From: Nectonema munidae
Taxonomy: Eukaryota; Nematomorpha; Nectonematoida; Nectonematidae
Assembly: GCA_030549495.1 (NCBI GenBank)
Contig: JAUIRK010001057.1
Location: 1,118,501 to 1,182,500, forward strand
Direction of reading: 5' to 3'
DNA: 64,000 nucleotides
Made by a program: the position numbers and the translations under genes. Of this stretch, positions 10,911-22,500 are shown in pieces. Numbering within the stretch: the stretch's first letter is position 1; every line of letters starts with the position of its first letter. Under the pieces are notes generated by a model. That model saw nothing but the letters and a program-made list of their open reading frames with translations. It was not told the DNA's origin and did no database searches.

Positions 10911-13500
10911 TTAGTTAGTCAATATGATAGAAGGAATTTTTTCAAAAAATTAAAGCATTGTTTCAGTAAAACTAACTAAGTGGCTAAAAACATAGGTATC
11001 TAGTTAACCAAGTAACTATAAAACTACTTTAATATAAATATTTTCTTTATTTAACTCTATAACAAGTTATATGCATACTTTTTTGTAACCAAGTGAAATA
11101 TTGTAATAAAATAAAGAAAAAGCAAATAAATTTTACACTAATTGAACTAATTCGAGTTTTCGGCTAGTATTATATCTGTATTCATTATATAATTTTTTTA
11201 TTATATATGTTCAATTAGTGTTTCATTTTTTAATTTTTAACTAACCCAAAGTGTGGATGGAAATACATCAAATAGTGGCTCTATGGAAAAAATTTATAAA
11301 AATATTTATCAAGGAATGCACGGCATATTTTTAATGATTTTTGGAACTATCTTTTAAAATATAGGAACAAAGTAAAAACAATATTTATAATTTCTGGCTC
11401 TTTTCGGTTTCACTGCCGCAAAAACTATGAAACCAAAATTCACTTAATGCAGTTGTTTATGCTCTTTCCGAAAATGTAATTATTTTTTTCGAGAAATGAA
11501 AAATAAAAAAGTTATGGCTATTTAAAGTTGTTTATTTCTTATGCATTTGTTAAAAAAACTAATTTTGATTTTTTCCTCAGATAATATGGCAAGCGACTAA
11601 TATAGTCTAAAGTGGTTTTGGGAACACCTCCAATCCAATGAAACTGTCAACTTTCTGTTTCCAATCATCTTTTTGAAAATGGGAGATACTAAAAAATAAT
11701 AGTTTTTAGAATAAAAAAAAAATAATTTTTCATTCAAAGATGAATATGTCAAACAAAAATGCGAAACTTTTTGTTTTAAACTGATTTAGATATCACTAAA
11801 ATTATAGTTTAGGTTCAAAACATTGTTAAAATATATTTTACAAAGAGAAACAATATAAAGTCTAACATTTTTTTAATAATTTCTGAAAATACATTTTTAT
11901 TTTTCAATAAATTTTATTGGAAAATAAAATTTAAAAAATTTTAACAAAATCAAACAATAATATATTTTTTTAATTGACCTAATTAAAGCCTATATATCTT
12001 ATATTTACAAAATAAATTAAATTCAAAAATCCAACTTTGCAAAATTTTGATTAAATTTTACACACCCTTCAAGAATGTTGATAATAATATATGAAACTTC
12101 ATAGAACGTGAGTCATATGCCAAAGTTACACCCATTCAAAATTTAGTAAAGTGGGAGCCATATTTATATACATATATCATCATACCTATATTTTAATATA
12201 AGATTTTCTCTAAAATAAAAAAATAAACCATTTAAATCATATATAATCCAAAAGCTGTTTTTAAAAAGATTTTCATAAGCTAGGTTATATTTTAAGAAAT
12301 TTATTTTGAATGATTTTATATTTTTCATATAACACTAATCATGGTGTAGCATAAGTTGATATTTTTCAAAAAATATTTATGTTTAAATATAACAAAAGCA
12401 AAATTATTTAGTCGAGGAAAGGGTAAATAACAAATAAGTACAACCAATTTATTAAATTCGCGATATTCCAATTAATTTTATTTACGATACCGTTATTTTT
12501 AAATCGGTATATTTTAACCCATATCACCCCAGAGAAAGCAAACGAGATAGCAATCAAGATATCATATGCGTCAGTTTAAATAATAGATATTATGAACATT
12601 TAATTGAATAAATATTGTCATTTATATCTCAAAAAAATTTCTACCATTCATAAATGATTTATAGAAGTTATCTGTTTCCTAAAATTTAAGACAAAATAAG
12701 TATTCAGATTAACTGTTCCCTTCACATGCATTTTCAAGACTATTTTGAAAAAATTACATTTAATAGAATCAAATTTTTAAAATTTAAATTGATATACAAT
12801 CATTTGATTTTTGAATTTGATTATAATTAGAGTAAACGATTGTTACTTTAAGTACAAAAAAAGATTCTGAGTCCTATCCCTATAATATCTCCCACTTCCA
12901 ACTCGGATTCTGCAAACCTAATTGTAATAGTTTTAATTAAATAAGGAAACAATATTCTAAAATTAGGGAAATAAAATATGCAAGACAGGTCGTAGGAAAA
13001 GTAGCTGATATTTAAAAAAATTTTGCCAAAAAAATAGAAAAGAATGAATGCTTATATTAAACAAGAAATATACATCTAAAACGTATTGTAATTATATGAA
13101 AGTTAATATTTCAATGTAACTAATAACTTCTTCTTTACAAAAACTTAAAAGTTAGTTATCTAATAAAACTTCTTGAGATTTTCCAAAATGTTTTAATTTC
13201 TTTAAAAATATTGTGCTTCAAGGAGAAAAAATTGTTAAATGTATATTTCTACTATTAATCAATTGAAAAAACATTCATACACAAAATATAATTATTAAAA
13301 CTTACCAAATTAATAAATTAAAGAAGTCAAAATTTTAAAAATTATATAAAAAAATACTTTTTCAAATAAAATGAAAAAATTAGCAGAAACGAGTCGTATT
13401 AAAAACTTGTAAACTATAACAAATCGAGTATAAAAAAAAATTTATTTTTATAAATTTCATTTTAAAAAAAGATAATAATAATAATAATAATAAATAACTA
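10911..13500. other. Long AT-rich stretch without features
   Basis: About 2.6 kb, very AT-rich, with many A and T runs. Beyond a CTAACTA tract at the start and the (AAT)n run at the end I see no gene, TIR pair or SINE. Confidence 0.5.
13471..13495. repeat. (AAT)n microsatellite
   Basis: About seven ATA/AAT units in a row just before the hAT fossil at 13514. Confidence 0.8.
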
Positions 13501-13513
13501 AAGTAAACTTGCG

Positions 13514-14690
13514 TCATACTTTAAGATTATAGAATTTTGTCGATTCTACTTCGAACAGTGGTTTAGGTAGCCCTAAGATCCGCATGCGGCCATACAGAGC
13601 CCGCGCTAAGCAAAAATAACAATTGGCCTCCCTGAAAATTTGGAAAATTAGGAAAAATTCTTCAGAAGTAAGACTACGCAGATAATTTTTCTTTTCTGAA
13701 AGAATTATCAGGGCTTCTTTTCTTTCAGATAACATTGACTGCCTTCGTGGAGTAAATATTCTCTACAAAGTAGAGAATGCTCTTTCACAAGAGAAAGTGC
13801 GAAGGCTAAGAGTAAGTGCAGCTGTAAAAAAATATATTTTTAACTGATTATTTATGTTACGTACTTTAGCATTACCAATATATGAAGGAAAAACTTCTTT
13901 TTCGGCTTTTTCAATTAGACTTAAGACTTGTACCAAATCTTCAATTTTATCTCTAGTCAAATCATTAAGTTTGCTTTTTAAAAAATTCGTAGTTACCTAA
14001 AAAACATTTTTATAAACTGAGCATAAATGTATATACAATTTTAAAACTACTTCGCATTGAGATGAAAAAAGTTTAAAATATGTTTTGGAATCAATCAAAT
14101 CAAAAATTGGCTTTAACACAAATGGATCCAAAAAGTTAAGAGATTTAGGTAACAAACAGTTAACTGATTGAAAAAAATTTATATTTTCTTCTTTGAATCT
14201 TAAAAAGAGAATGACAATAAAAAGTTTTTTAAAAATTTTGAAAACTATTTGTTGTTTATTGATAACAGTATCGATAGCCCGGTAATGTGTGATTGCCTGT
14301 AAACCAGCATAGGTGGCTTATGTATGGTGGCGCATCAAACAAGTTACAGTATCAAGAGAGTTATACAAAATTCTTTTCAAACGAAGCTTATCATTCAAAC
14401 CATTTTGTTCATCATTGGAATAATGTAAATTTAACGAATAAACCGCCAATTTTTTGGTAGGAATTTTTTCCTTGACTCTTTATATTTTCCCTTAAATAAT
14501 ACGTATAGAGTACTCCTGCCAATTTTTTCCTGAGTACTAAGACTTTTGGAAATTTCTACAAAACTTTCAAGATTTCGAACAAGGATATTTCTCCAGTTTT
14601 GGTTGACAAGGACCAGAATCTTTATCTCCCAAATCTTAATAAAAAACAATCAATAAAATATAATTCAAAGTTACATTGCACGGAAACTAT
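13514..14690 (-). pseudogene. hAT transposase C-terminal part (ZMYM1-like), broken
   Basis: On the minus strand: DKIEDLVQVLSLIEKAEKE, KIYFFTAALTLSLRTFSCER, then AFSTL, a stop, and RIFTPRRQSMLSERKEALII. S/TCERAFSTL is the hAT dimerisation motif. Upstream (14431-14649) weak similarity continues through SFVEISKSLSTQEKIGRSTL. The BED or TTF finger and catalytic half are missing or unreadable. The low end carries CAGTGGTTTAGGTAGCCC followed by GCATGCGGCC, resembling the left terminus of the miniature element at 35057. Confidence 0.65.
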
Positions 14691-15214
14691 GTGTTACTAA
14701 TAGCAATAAAGTGATATACTAAAATGAGAATAAATTATAGTCCCATTAGGCTTCTCTTTATCTTTTATTTTGACATAAAAATGTTCGGAGACTGACTGTG
14801 AAGTTCTTTCCTTACTAAAAAGTTGAGATAATTGTTAAATCAACGTTAAATTTTAAAACAAATACAAAATTAACCAAATATTTCTAATTTCCCTATCAAA
14901 TTATAGTGTCAAGTCTATCTTTCCTTTCTTTTTCTTCATATTAAGAAACATCGAATAAATGCTTCTATTGTATTATTTAGAATAATATAATGAAGTTAAA
15001 CAATAATATAGAGAGCAGAAAATCACAGCAATTTTTAATCTAAAAAAATCTGTAATTTGAAACTGATTTAAAACATAGCTCAAAAATTTAGGACACAAAA
15101 TTTGCCCTTATTACTTATACATCTTTTCCATGTGTTTATAATGTACAACAGTTTAATAATGAATAATTTTGACTTCATTTAGATAAAAAGATTAAGTTAA
15201 AGTTAACCTGGATG

Positions 15215-15345
15215 CATTTTTATTGACAAGGCGCTAATGTACCATTAATGCCAAACTATAAAATAGATAGCAGAGATTATATTAGAACACAGGAACCTTA
15301 ACTTACTTTCTAACCTACTTGCCCATACTGATGCTACCCATTTAG
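15215..15345 (-). mobile_element. SINE S1, old copy
   Basis: Shares ATTGACAAGGCGCTAATGTA, CCAAACTATA and CATACTGATGCTACCCAT with the copy at 32316 in the same order; box B is unrecognisable. Confidence 0.45.
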
Positions 15346-15889
15346 GATTAAGTTTTTAAACGATAAAAGAAGGAGCATTGAATGTGTTTTTTAGTATTTT
15401 GATCTTATCGCTTTTCTGCGTTCATCTTTGCCACACCAGGGGTTCAAATAGCGCCTTTGTTATTTTCTTCATCACTTTATCCCAGTGTTGCTCCATCATT
15501 TAATTTTTGCAAATGCATGTGTGCACAGAGCATCTTATTACTTTCTCACACTTTTCATTCTGCTTACGTTCTCAGTGTGCTCCATCTATCAGACAGTCCT
15601 AAAACATGACGATGAAAAATATTGCAAAGTTATAATGAGACTGCTCTATCGAATTTCTTTGTACAATTCATTATAGATGAATCAATGTGAAAGGGTATAT
15701 GTGTCTATTCATCATCCAGACTCTTGTATGCATTGCGTATCATTTTGCTTACGTTCTCAGTGTGTGAAATTACAAAACATAAATTGCAAGTGAAATTACA
15801 TATTGTGAAATGTAATCAAAGTCATTTTACCATTCAGAGTTTATTGTTTTTTTTTATTTATATCGTAGTTTTCCAACATTGTGAATGGT

Positions 15890-17116
15890 ATTAATTGAAA
15901 TCAAGCGACAAACGTTTTGTCCCAATTTTTTAAAAATAAAGTTCCGGCGAAAAAAGTCAGAGATGATGAAACTGAAATTATTGAACCGATGCCATCGAGT
16001 AGCTCTGAGCCTCCTTCCACTGACGATAGCGATGAACAAAGCAAAAGTACTGAGCTTTGCGCATCAAAATTAGCGAACGAACTGCCAATTGTGTTAACTG
16101 AGCCCCTTTATACAACCTGGCAAAGTCGTCGTCCATGGCTTATTATAAAAAATCAGAAGCTTTTTTGTAAGGTGTGCAAAGACTTTATGGTTCTTCCACA
16201 AAAGTATGCGTCCACTAGTTTACGTGTGGAAAAGTAATGGACTGAGATTGGTGTCCAAGGTGGAGGGGTTCAGAGCAAAGAGCGAAAAAAGCTATCTGAT
16301 AAAGTTTCCGAGCACTCCAAATCTAAGTCCCACAAGTTTGTTGTTGAAACCATCAAAGAGAGAGAAAAAGATTTAATCATGGCTTCCTTCAACGAACAAC
16401 GCTTGCAAGCTTCGAAGTTTGTGGAATCCAGGCACCAAGAAACTTTACGTGTGTTTCGAACTTTGTATTTTATAGTCAAGGAAGACCTGTCTTTCAAGAA
16501 ACAAGAAAAAGTAAATCGACTTGAAATGGGATCCTTACAGTACAGCGATAATGCTTGCAAAAATATTATCATGTTTCTAGCAAAAGAAATGAAAGTTAAA
16601 CTTATTGCGCATATTCGAAGTTGCGAATGCTTGAATTTTTCAATTATTGTGGATGAATGAACAACTGTGAGCAATCGGTCAGTCATAATTTTTTATGTTC
16701 GACTCGCTGTAAAAAGAGATGTTCAGAATATATTTTGGAAGATGCCAGAGTTCAAGAAAACGACAGCTGACGCTATTTCTCAGACACTTTTTGATTCTTC
16801 CGTACCTGCAATTGGTATCGAAATACTCAAAAATAAACTCTTAGCTATTGGATCTTATGGCGCATATGTGATGAATGGCCAAAAAGGCGCTCTCATCAAG
16901 AAGTTCTCTAAACTTATTGGTGTTTCTTATTTGCCATCTTTTTATTGTATCGCTCATAGACTTGAGTTCACTGTGCATGGCGCTACAAAAAGTGTCACAC
17001 AGTTAAATCACTTTACCATCTTTTTAGACAATCTCTCCTCTACATTTTTACGCTCTCCCAAAAATCAGGGCTTGTACATTGTACTTCACAAGAAATTGGT
17101 ATATGAAAAATCTTAA
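15890..17116 (+). pseudogene. hAT transposase (KIAA1586-like), N-terminal two-thirds, broken
   Basis: One frame with in-frame stops at 16235-16237 and 16658-16660. It begins LSQFFKNKVPAKKVR and has a finger region with WLIIKNQKLFCKVCKDFM. It continues through AKEMKVKLIAHIRSCECLNF, SIIVDE-stop-TTVSNRSVI (catalytic region), FWKMPEFKKTTADAISQTLF, IGSYGAYVMNGQKGALIKKF and FYCIAHRLEFTVHGA, the C/DNHRL-type block of hAT transposases. After 17116 the frame is lost and the dimerisation motif CERxFS is absent, so the 3' end is deleted. TIRs were not found; CAGGGGTTCAAATAGCGCC at 15437 is a possible left end. Confidence 0.75.
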
Positions 17117-18570
17117 AAGAAAATGTGCATTGACTAGTATTTTCAACTACAGTATTATTATACTGTTCTCCTCCTTCTTGGATAGTAAAATTTTAGTTTT
17201 TTGGCATAATCATATAAAAAGCTCAAATGAATTAAATTTAAAATAAAAATATTTTCAATGGAAACACTAATCTAGTTCTTCTTAACGAAGTAAATCTTTA
17301 CAGAGTGTACTTCTAGCCAATGATTTACTAGTCTTGATGTATAATCTAATTTGAGAAAAAGAATTGATTATGATAGCTGGTAATTATCATATCAATTAAA
17401 TATATCTGGATTAAACAGTAAACTTACTTCCCTATTATAGAAAATCAATACTGATTCCTTTATTGTTAAAGTAAATCAACCCCATCTCATGTGTTTATTA
17501 TAGGTCTGGAAAATTCATCAGGCAGTAACATTCTTCTGCTTTTGATTATTATCGGCTCCTTTCTGCACAGGATTAACATATTCAAAATTAAAAAGAAGTA
17601 ATTTAATTTATATTTTTGGGCCAAGAATAAAAATTTTTCCCCATTTTTACTACTTAATTTCAGATTTTCTTCAACGAAATTCAACGTCGTGAAATTATTA
17701 TCTGCTAAAAATGAGTGTGTCTTTTACAAAAATACATTCGTAATTTTAGGGAAAGTGAAAACTATCGATACTTCTAATAGATAGCATTATCCTATTTTGG
17801 CTAAAATGGATATTATTGATCCCATTTTGGCTAAAATATGGTCCAATGGAAAGAAAAGTTGTCAAAATAGTGGAAATTATTTTTTATATCTCAAAATTGT
17901 TTACACCATTTCAATATCCAATACCTCGTGCTTAATAAATAGCCTTCGTAAAACGACATACCCTGATAATATCAAAACGCCAATAAAATTTAAGGTATTT
18001 TTCTTTGAGGCATTCAAGGATAGCTGTCCATAAAGCAGTATATTAAAACAGTTAGTAGATTGAAATTTTAGTTTGTCTGAGTTTATGAAATACAAGTTTT
18101 ACCTAACTTCTTAACAAACGGATGATTTTTATCTAAATTTTATACTATTGCTTTAGTCAGAATCTGATTAGTGAGACAAAGCAGGTTTATGCTTTACATA
18201 CACCTAGATTGAATGAATAACGATAGGCAACCATATTTCTATATATTAGAAATAGTGATCACTTCCCAGGTAAAAATAATTAGGAGGGAGTGGCGATGGT
18301 ACTCGAGGCTTTAGCGCTCATATTATATATTGTTTATATAAATCAAGAGAGACAAATTAATAAAACTGAATATTTAGGGCGAGGGGCGCAGGAAGACATC
18401 CCCTTCCGTCCTCAATCGATCCCTATTTGAAAGGAAAATTTTCTTATTAACCGGATCTTTCACAAGCAAAGAAACGCCTGCTAGATAGGATAAAACGGTA
18501 TTAATGTAGAAAGCAAAATAAAGAGAATCACTTACTGCCTTGAAAATTACAAAAGGATTCACACAAAAAT
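17117..18570. other. No gene recognised
   Basis: AT-rich; a direct repeat CCTATTTTGGCTAAAATGGA / CCCATTTTGGCTAAAATATG at 17791-17840 is the only structure noted. Confidence 0.45.
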
Positions 18571-18575
18571 ATTAA

Positions 18576-18933
18576 CCCATTAAGTACGATAGAAATCAGA
18601 CGATATCTAAAAAAAACCCAGACGATTTATATTCAGTCATTAAAAAAAGCAGACGAAAATGAAATTACTTATGTTCCCAAATGGGAGCATTCGGACTTAA
18701 CCCATTAAGTACCATAGAAATCAGACGATATCTAAAAAACGCAGACGATTTATATTCAGTCATTGAAAAAAACAGACGAAGATGAAATTACTTATGTTTC
18801 CAAATGGGAGCATTGGGACTTAACCCATTAAACACCATAGAAATCAGACAAGATCTAAAAAACGCCGACGATTTATATTCAAAGTCATTGAAAAAAGCAG
18901 ACGAAGATGAAATTACTTATGTTCCCAAATGGG
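18576..18933 (+). mobile_element. Three tandem TTAA miniature elements, subfamily A
   Basis: Copies start after TTAA at 18576, 18701 and 18824, all in the same orientation (periods 125 and 123 bp); the third stops at CCCAAATGGGAG without its right end. At each junction the sequence GGACTTAA runs directly into CCCATTAAG. This is what results when a new copy inserts into the TTAA that lies within the right terminal repeat (ACTTAATGGG) of the previous one. Confidence 0.82.
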
Positions 18934-19377
18934 AGACAAAAAAGAAAATAACAATAATTTATTATTTAAAATGGAAAAAGAGTAAAATCTGTAATAATAT
19001 TAGTTGTATTTAAATACTGGAAAAATATACATATACATACTAAGTTAAGGCATATGTTAAAGTGAATTACAAAAAAAACGATAACACAACCAAAGAAAAA
19101 ATTTAGTAAAATGTTTATATACTACTCATCGTTGTTTTGTCAAAAATGAATAAATTATTATTAATAATATTTTCTGGGAAGTAAAATGAAAAAAAGAATT
19201 TCCCCGGGTGAAAAGTTCTTACAAAACAGGGTATATGCTATTCATTGATTCAACGCAGTTGTCACAATTAAATATACTAGGATGAGTATTTATAAAAAGA
19301 TTAAACTGGAAAAGAAGCGTTATACAAGATTACGATATAGAAAGAAGTAAAGAGGTAAGTCGGCCAGATATCTTTGT

Positions 19378-19568
19378 TTAGTATTCATTTAAGAATGGAT
19401 TATAGCTTTGATGTTGGTATAGATTAAATGCACTATTTGGTGAAGAAGATAGGGGTGTTTGAGGAGCTGTTTTTGAGTGAGCGATCGCGTTCGGGTTGCG
19501 AGTATTCATGCTATCAGGTCTTGCGATCAATCTTGAGGAAAAGGATGAATTCGGGTGATGTGCGCTTT
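19378..19568 (-). CDS. Epsin last coding exon: C-terminal NPF and stop
   Basis: Acceptor CATTTTTGTAG followed by a phase-1 frame reading SAHHPNSSFSSRLIARPDS, then NPNAIAHSKTAPQTPLSSSP and ending YQHQSYNPFLNEY before TAA. A terminal NPF within a few residues of the stop is typical of epsins (vertebrate epsin-1 ends NPFLL). The GC content is visibly higher than in the surroundings. This exon gives the gene a proper end and places the 4.7-kb hAT-bearing interval inside an intron. The 3' UTR should lie below 19378; I saw no clear AATAAA in the first 200 bases. Confidence 0.83.
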
Positions 19569-22500
19569 CTACAAAAATGAAAGTTTACAAGGCACGGCAA
19601 TAAACGTATACACAAATTTTAAAATTTAGCGCGAATCCGCCTTTTCATCGTTCACCAAGCATTTTTGCACTAGCTCAAATTAAGGATTAAAATCAAATCA
19701 GATTGGATAAATTAAAATGTCAACTTTTAAATACCGGTTTTCATAAATCTACAAATAGCGACTCCAAACGTCTTAACAAAAGGTAACACGTTGCTGGCAT
19801 AAAAAAACTTCTTACCATTAACTGCCAGAAAGGTTTAGTTTCATGCTCTTCTTGTTATGTGAATAATGAGTTTATGATTCTTATTTTAAATTTAAATAAT
19901 ATACTGATAAATAGAAAATACAAATGGTTTAATTGTTTTTAGTCTCTACAAGTGGTTGGTTGCCCACCAATTCTATGCGATGGCACTTTGCTATTTTAAA
20001 AATTCTCCAAAATTCTTATGACGGAAGCTTAAAAGGCCATGGACTTTCAAAAAAGGCAAAAATATCTGTATGAAATTATATTTTGTGATATATTTCTAAT
20101 AATTAAAAATTGCTCTCATCGCGATACGCGTTGAATCTTGAACATTTACACACTAATGGTGATCTATTTGACGTCATTATATTTTTATATGAAAAGCTAG
20201 TTTAGGGTAGGCGACTATAAAACAAAATTATTTTTATAGTTGAACATTTGAAACACAAATTTTTAGACCATATCTTAAGTAATAATTAATTCAGAATTTC
20301 TCACAAATTTCAACAGAGGTCTTCACTATCAAAAGTTCATTTCGCATACTCAGTCGATAACCTGTTTAATAAGTGGAACTTGCATCGTTAACGAGCTCAT
20401 CTGAGCCAAGTTTTAACCCATGTTGATAGTCTAGTGGCAGTCATTCAAGGAACATGTGATAGTCTGGAGAAAAAATGAAAGCCTTATTGTTTGACAAAAG
20501 AGATAAAAAGGAAGACTTTTCAGATACTTGAGAGAATTAACTTCAATGTTTTTTTATTTTTAATATTTAAAAAAAATATGTTTATTCATTTTGTATTTTT
20601 TTTAGCTTACTTAGCAGAGCTCTGCGGATACCCCGAACCTCCCCGTTCCCAGCGGGGAAAACTGTCACCCCTTTTTCGGGGAATCAATTTGTATTTTTCT
20701 ATTAATTAAATCATACATTTTATAATTGTTTGCTTGTTTTCTTCAGTTTACTGAAATTTGTTTTTTAATAAATTTGCTATTAAAACATTTCAAATTTTTT
20801 TTCACCTGTTTTATTTGTTCCATACTCAATCAATTCTATTTTCAATGTTCAATGCTAATATTGATTTTTGAAAAAATAGGGTAAGCAAAATTTAATATTT
20901 CTTTACTTATCCAGTTTTAAGCTTTTTTCTTATTACTCATAAACTTACTATATTATCTGTATACTTTAATTATGTTTTTCTTATGATCTATTAAATATTT
21001 CCGGTGAATACTTTTCATGAGCTTACTCCTTGCTTCATGAAACAATTAATTATTTTTCCATAAAAGTAAATAAAAATAAAGTAACTTTGATAATACTATA
21101 TAATAATACGTCAGCTTGATTTGATTTAATTAACAAAAATCAACGTACTGTTTTTAGAACATTGCATTCAATTTGAAATATAAATAAAAAAAATTGTTTT
21201 TATTTCTCTAAAAGTCTAAAACTAAGTTTTTTTTTAATATTTACCTTAATAAGACAAAGTTCACAGTTCAATTTAAGAATTTTTCCGAAAAAAAGTATCA
21301 AATGGGTTTTTGAACGAAGCAAAATTTGGCTATATTTTGAAAAAATAAGTTCTGATCTTGCTAAATGTAATCTCTGTCAAGATACTCCTAAAACAACAAA
21401 AGGTTCCACTAAAGGCATGCAAGATCATTTGAAAAGACATCCTAGTTTATGGTCAGAGTTTGAAAAAGTGAAAAGTTTAAAGCGTTCGTCACAAAATGCT
21501 GAACTACAATCAACGAGCAAGCAAATAACGATAATGGATATGAACAACAAAAAAACAAAGTATTCGAACAACAATAAGCAACAACAAGATTTTGACGACG
21601 CAATGTTAAATTTTTTTCAGAAACTTTTACTGCTTTCAAAATTGCAAAATTTGAGGAGTTCATCGGGCTCCTCAGAAAATCTAACACTAACAATTAAAGA
21701 CCCTACAACTTATTCTAGAAAAATGAGTGAAAAAGCACAAATAGTTGGTAAAAAATAAATGATATATTATCAAATGAAAAAACGGATTGTCAAAGTGTAG
21801 CATTCACAACAGATATATGGACATCGAGAGCTCCTGACAGCTACATTTCTCTTACCTGTCATTTAATTGACAGTGAATTTAATTTGCAAAAATGGACTTT
21901 AGCAGTCAAGCCCTTGATGGAAGAACACACAGGACAAAACATTGAAATTGAATTGAGTAATTTTATATCGAATTTTGACTTTTCTCTCAAAGAACCTTTG
22001 TATTGTGCTACGGATAATGCGAGGAATTTGAAATTGGCTATAAGCTTGTCTAAAAAACTTCTTCATTATTCTTGCAATATTCATTTTCTGCAATTAGTTG
22101 TCGGTGATGCTATTAAGAGTATTACAGAAGTTAAAGAAACTCTACAGAAAGCCAAAAGTTTGGCTCGATTAACTAATAGATCAGAGAAGTCAAGAAATAT
22201 GTTAGAAGCCATGTGCTGTGAGAAAGGAATTAATTTTGTATCTTTGAAAAATCCCAATGATACCAGGTGGAACTCAACCTTTACAAATTTGTCTTCAGTA
22301 TTACTTTTGAAGGAGGCTATAGAAGCTTTTGCTGATAAGAACGCAGATTTTGAGAAGCTTTGTCCTGATAAGTCAGAATGGAAAATAATTGAAGGATTCA
22401 TAAAGGTAAGAATTTATCTATTACTTAAAAGTTTTCGATTAACTTTTTCAATTTTTTTTAAGATACATGAAGCCTTTCAAACAACCATAAAAGTTTGGCA

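Noticed and set aside
15485-15676. 63-codon open frame upstream of a hAT
   Set aside because: Hydrophobic, no family; probably chance sequence in the 5' flank of the hAT fossil.
18822-19013. Coding frame across the TTAA array (KNADDLYSKSLKKADEDEIT)
   Set aside because: The frame is not kept in subfamily B copies, which contain stops there, so it is a by-product of the repeat.
19950-20020. Possible TIR-like palindrome GGTTGGTTGCCCACCAA
   Set aside because: No partner end or target duplication within several kilobases.
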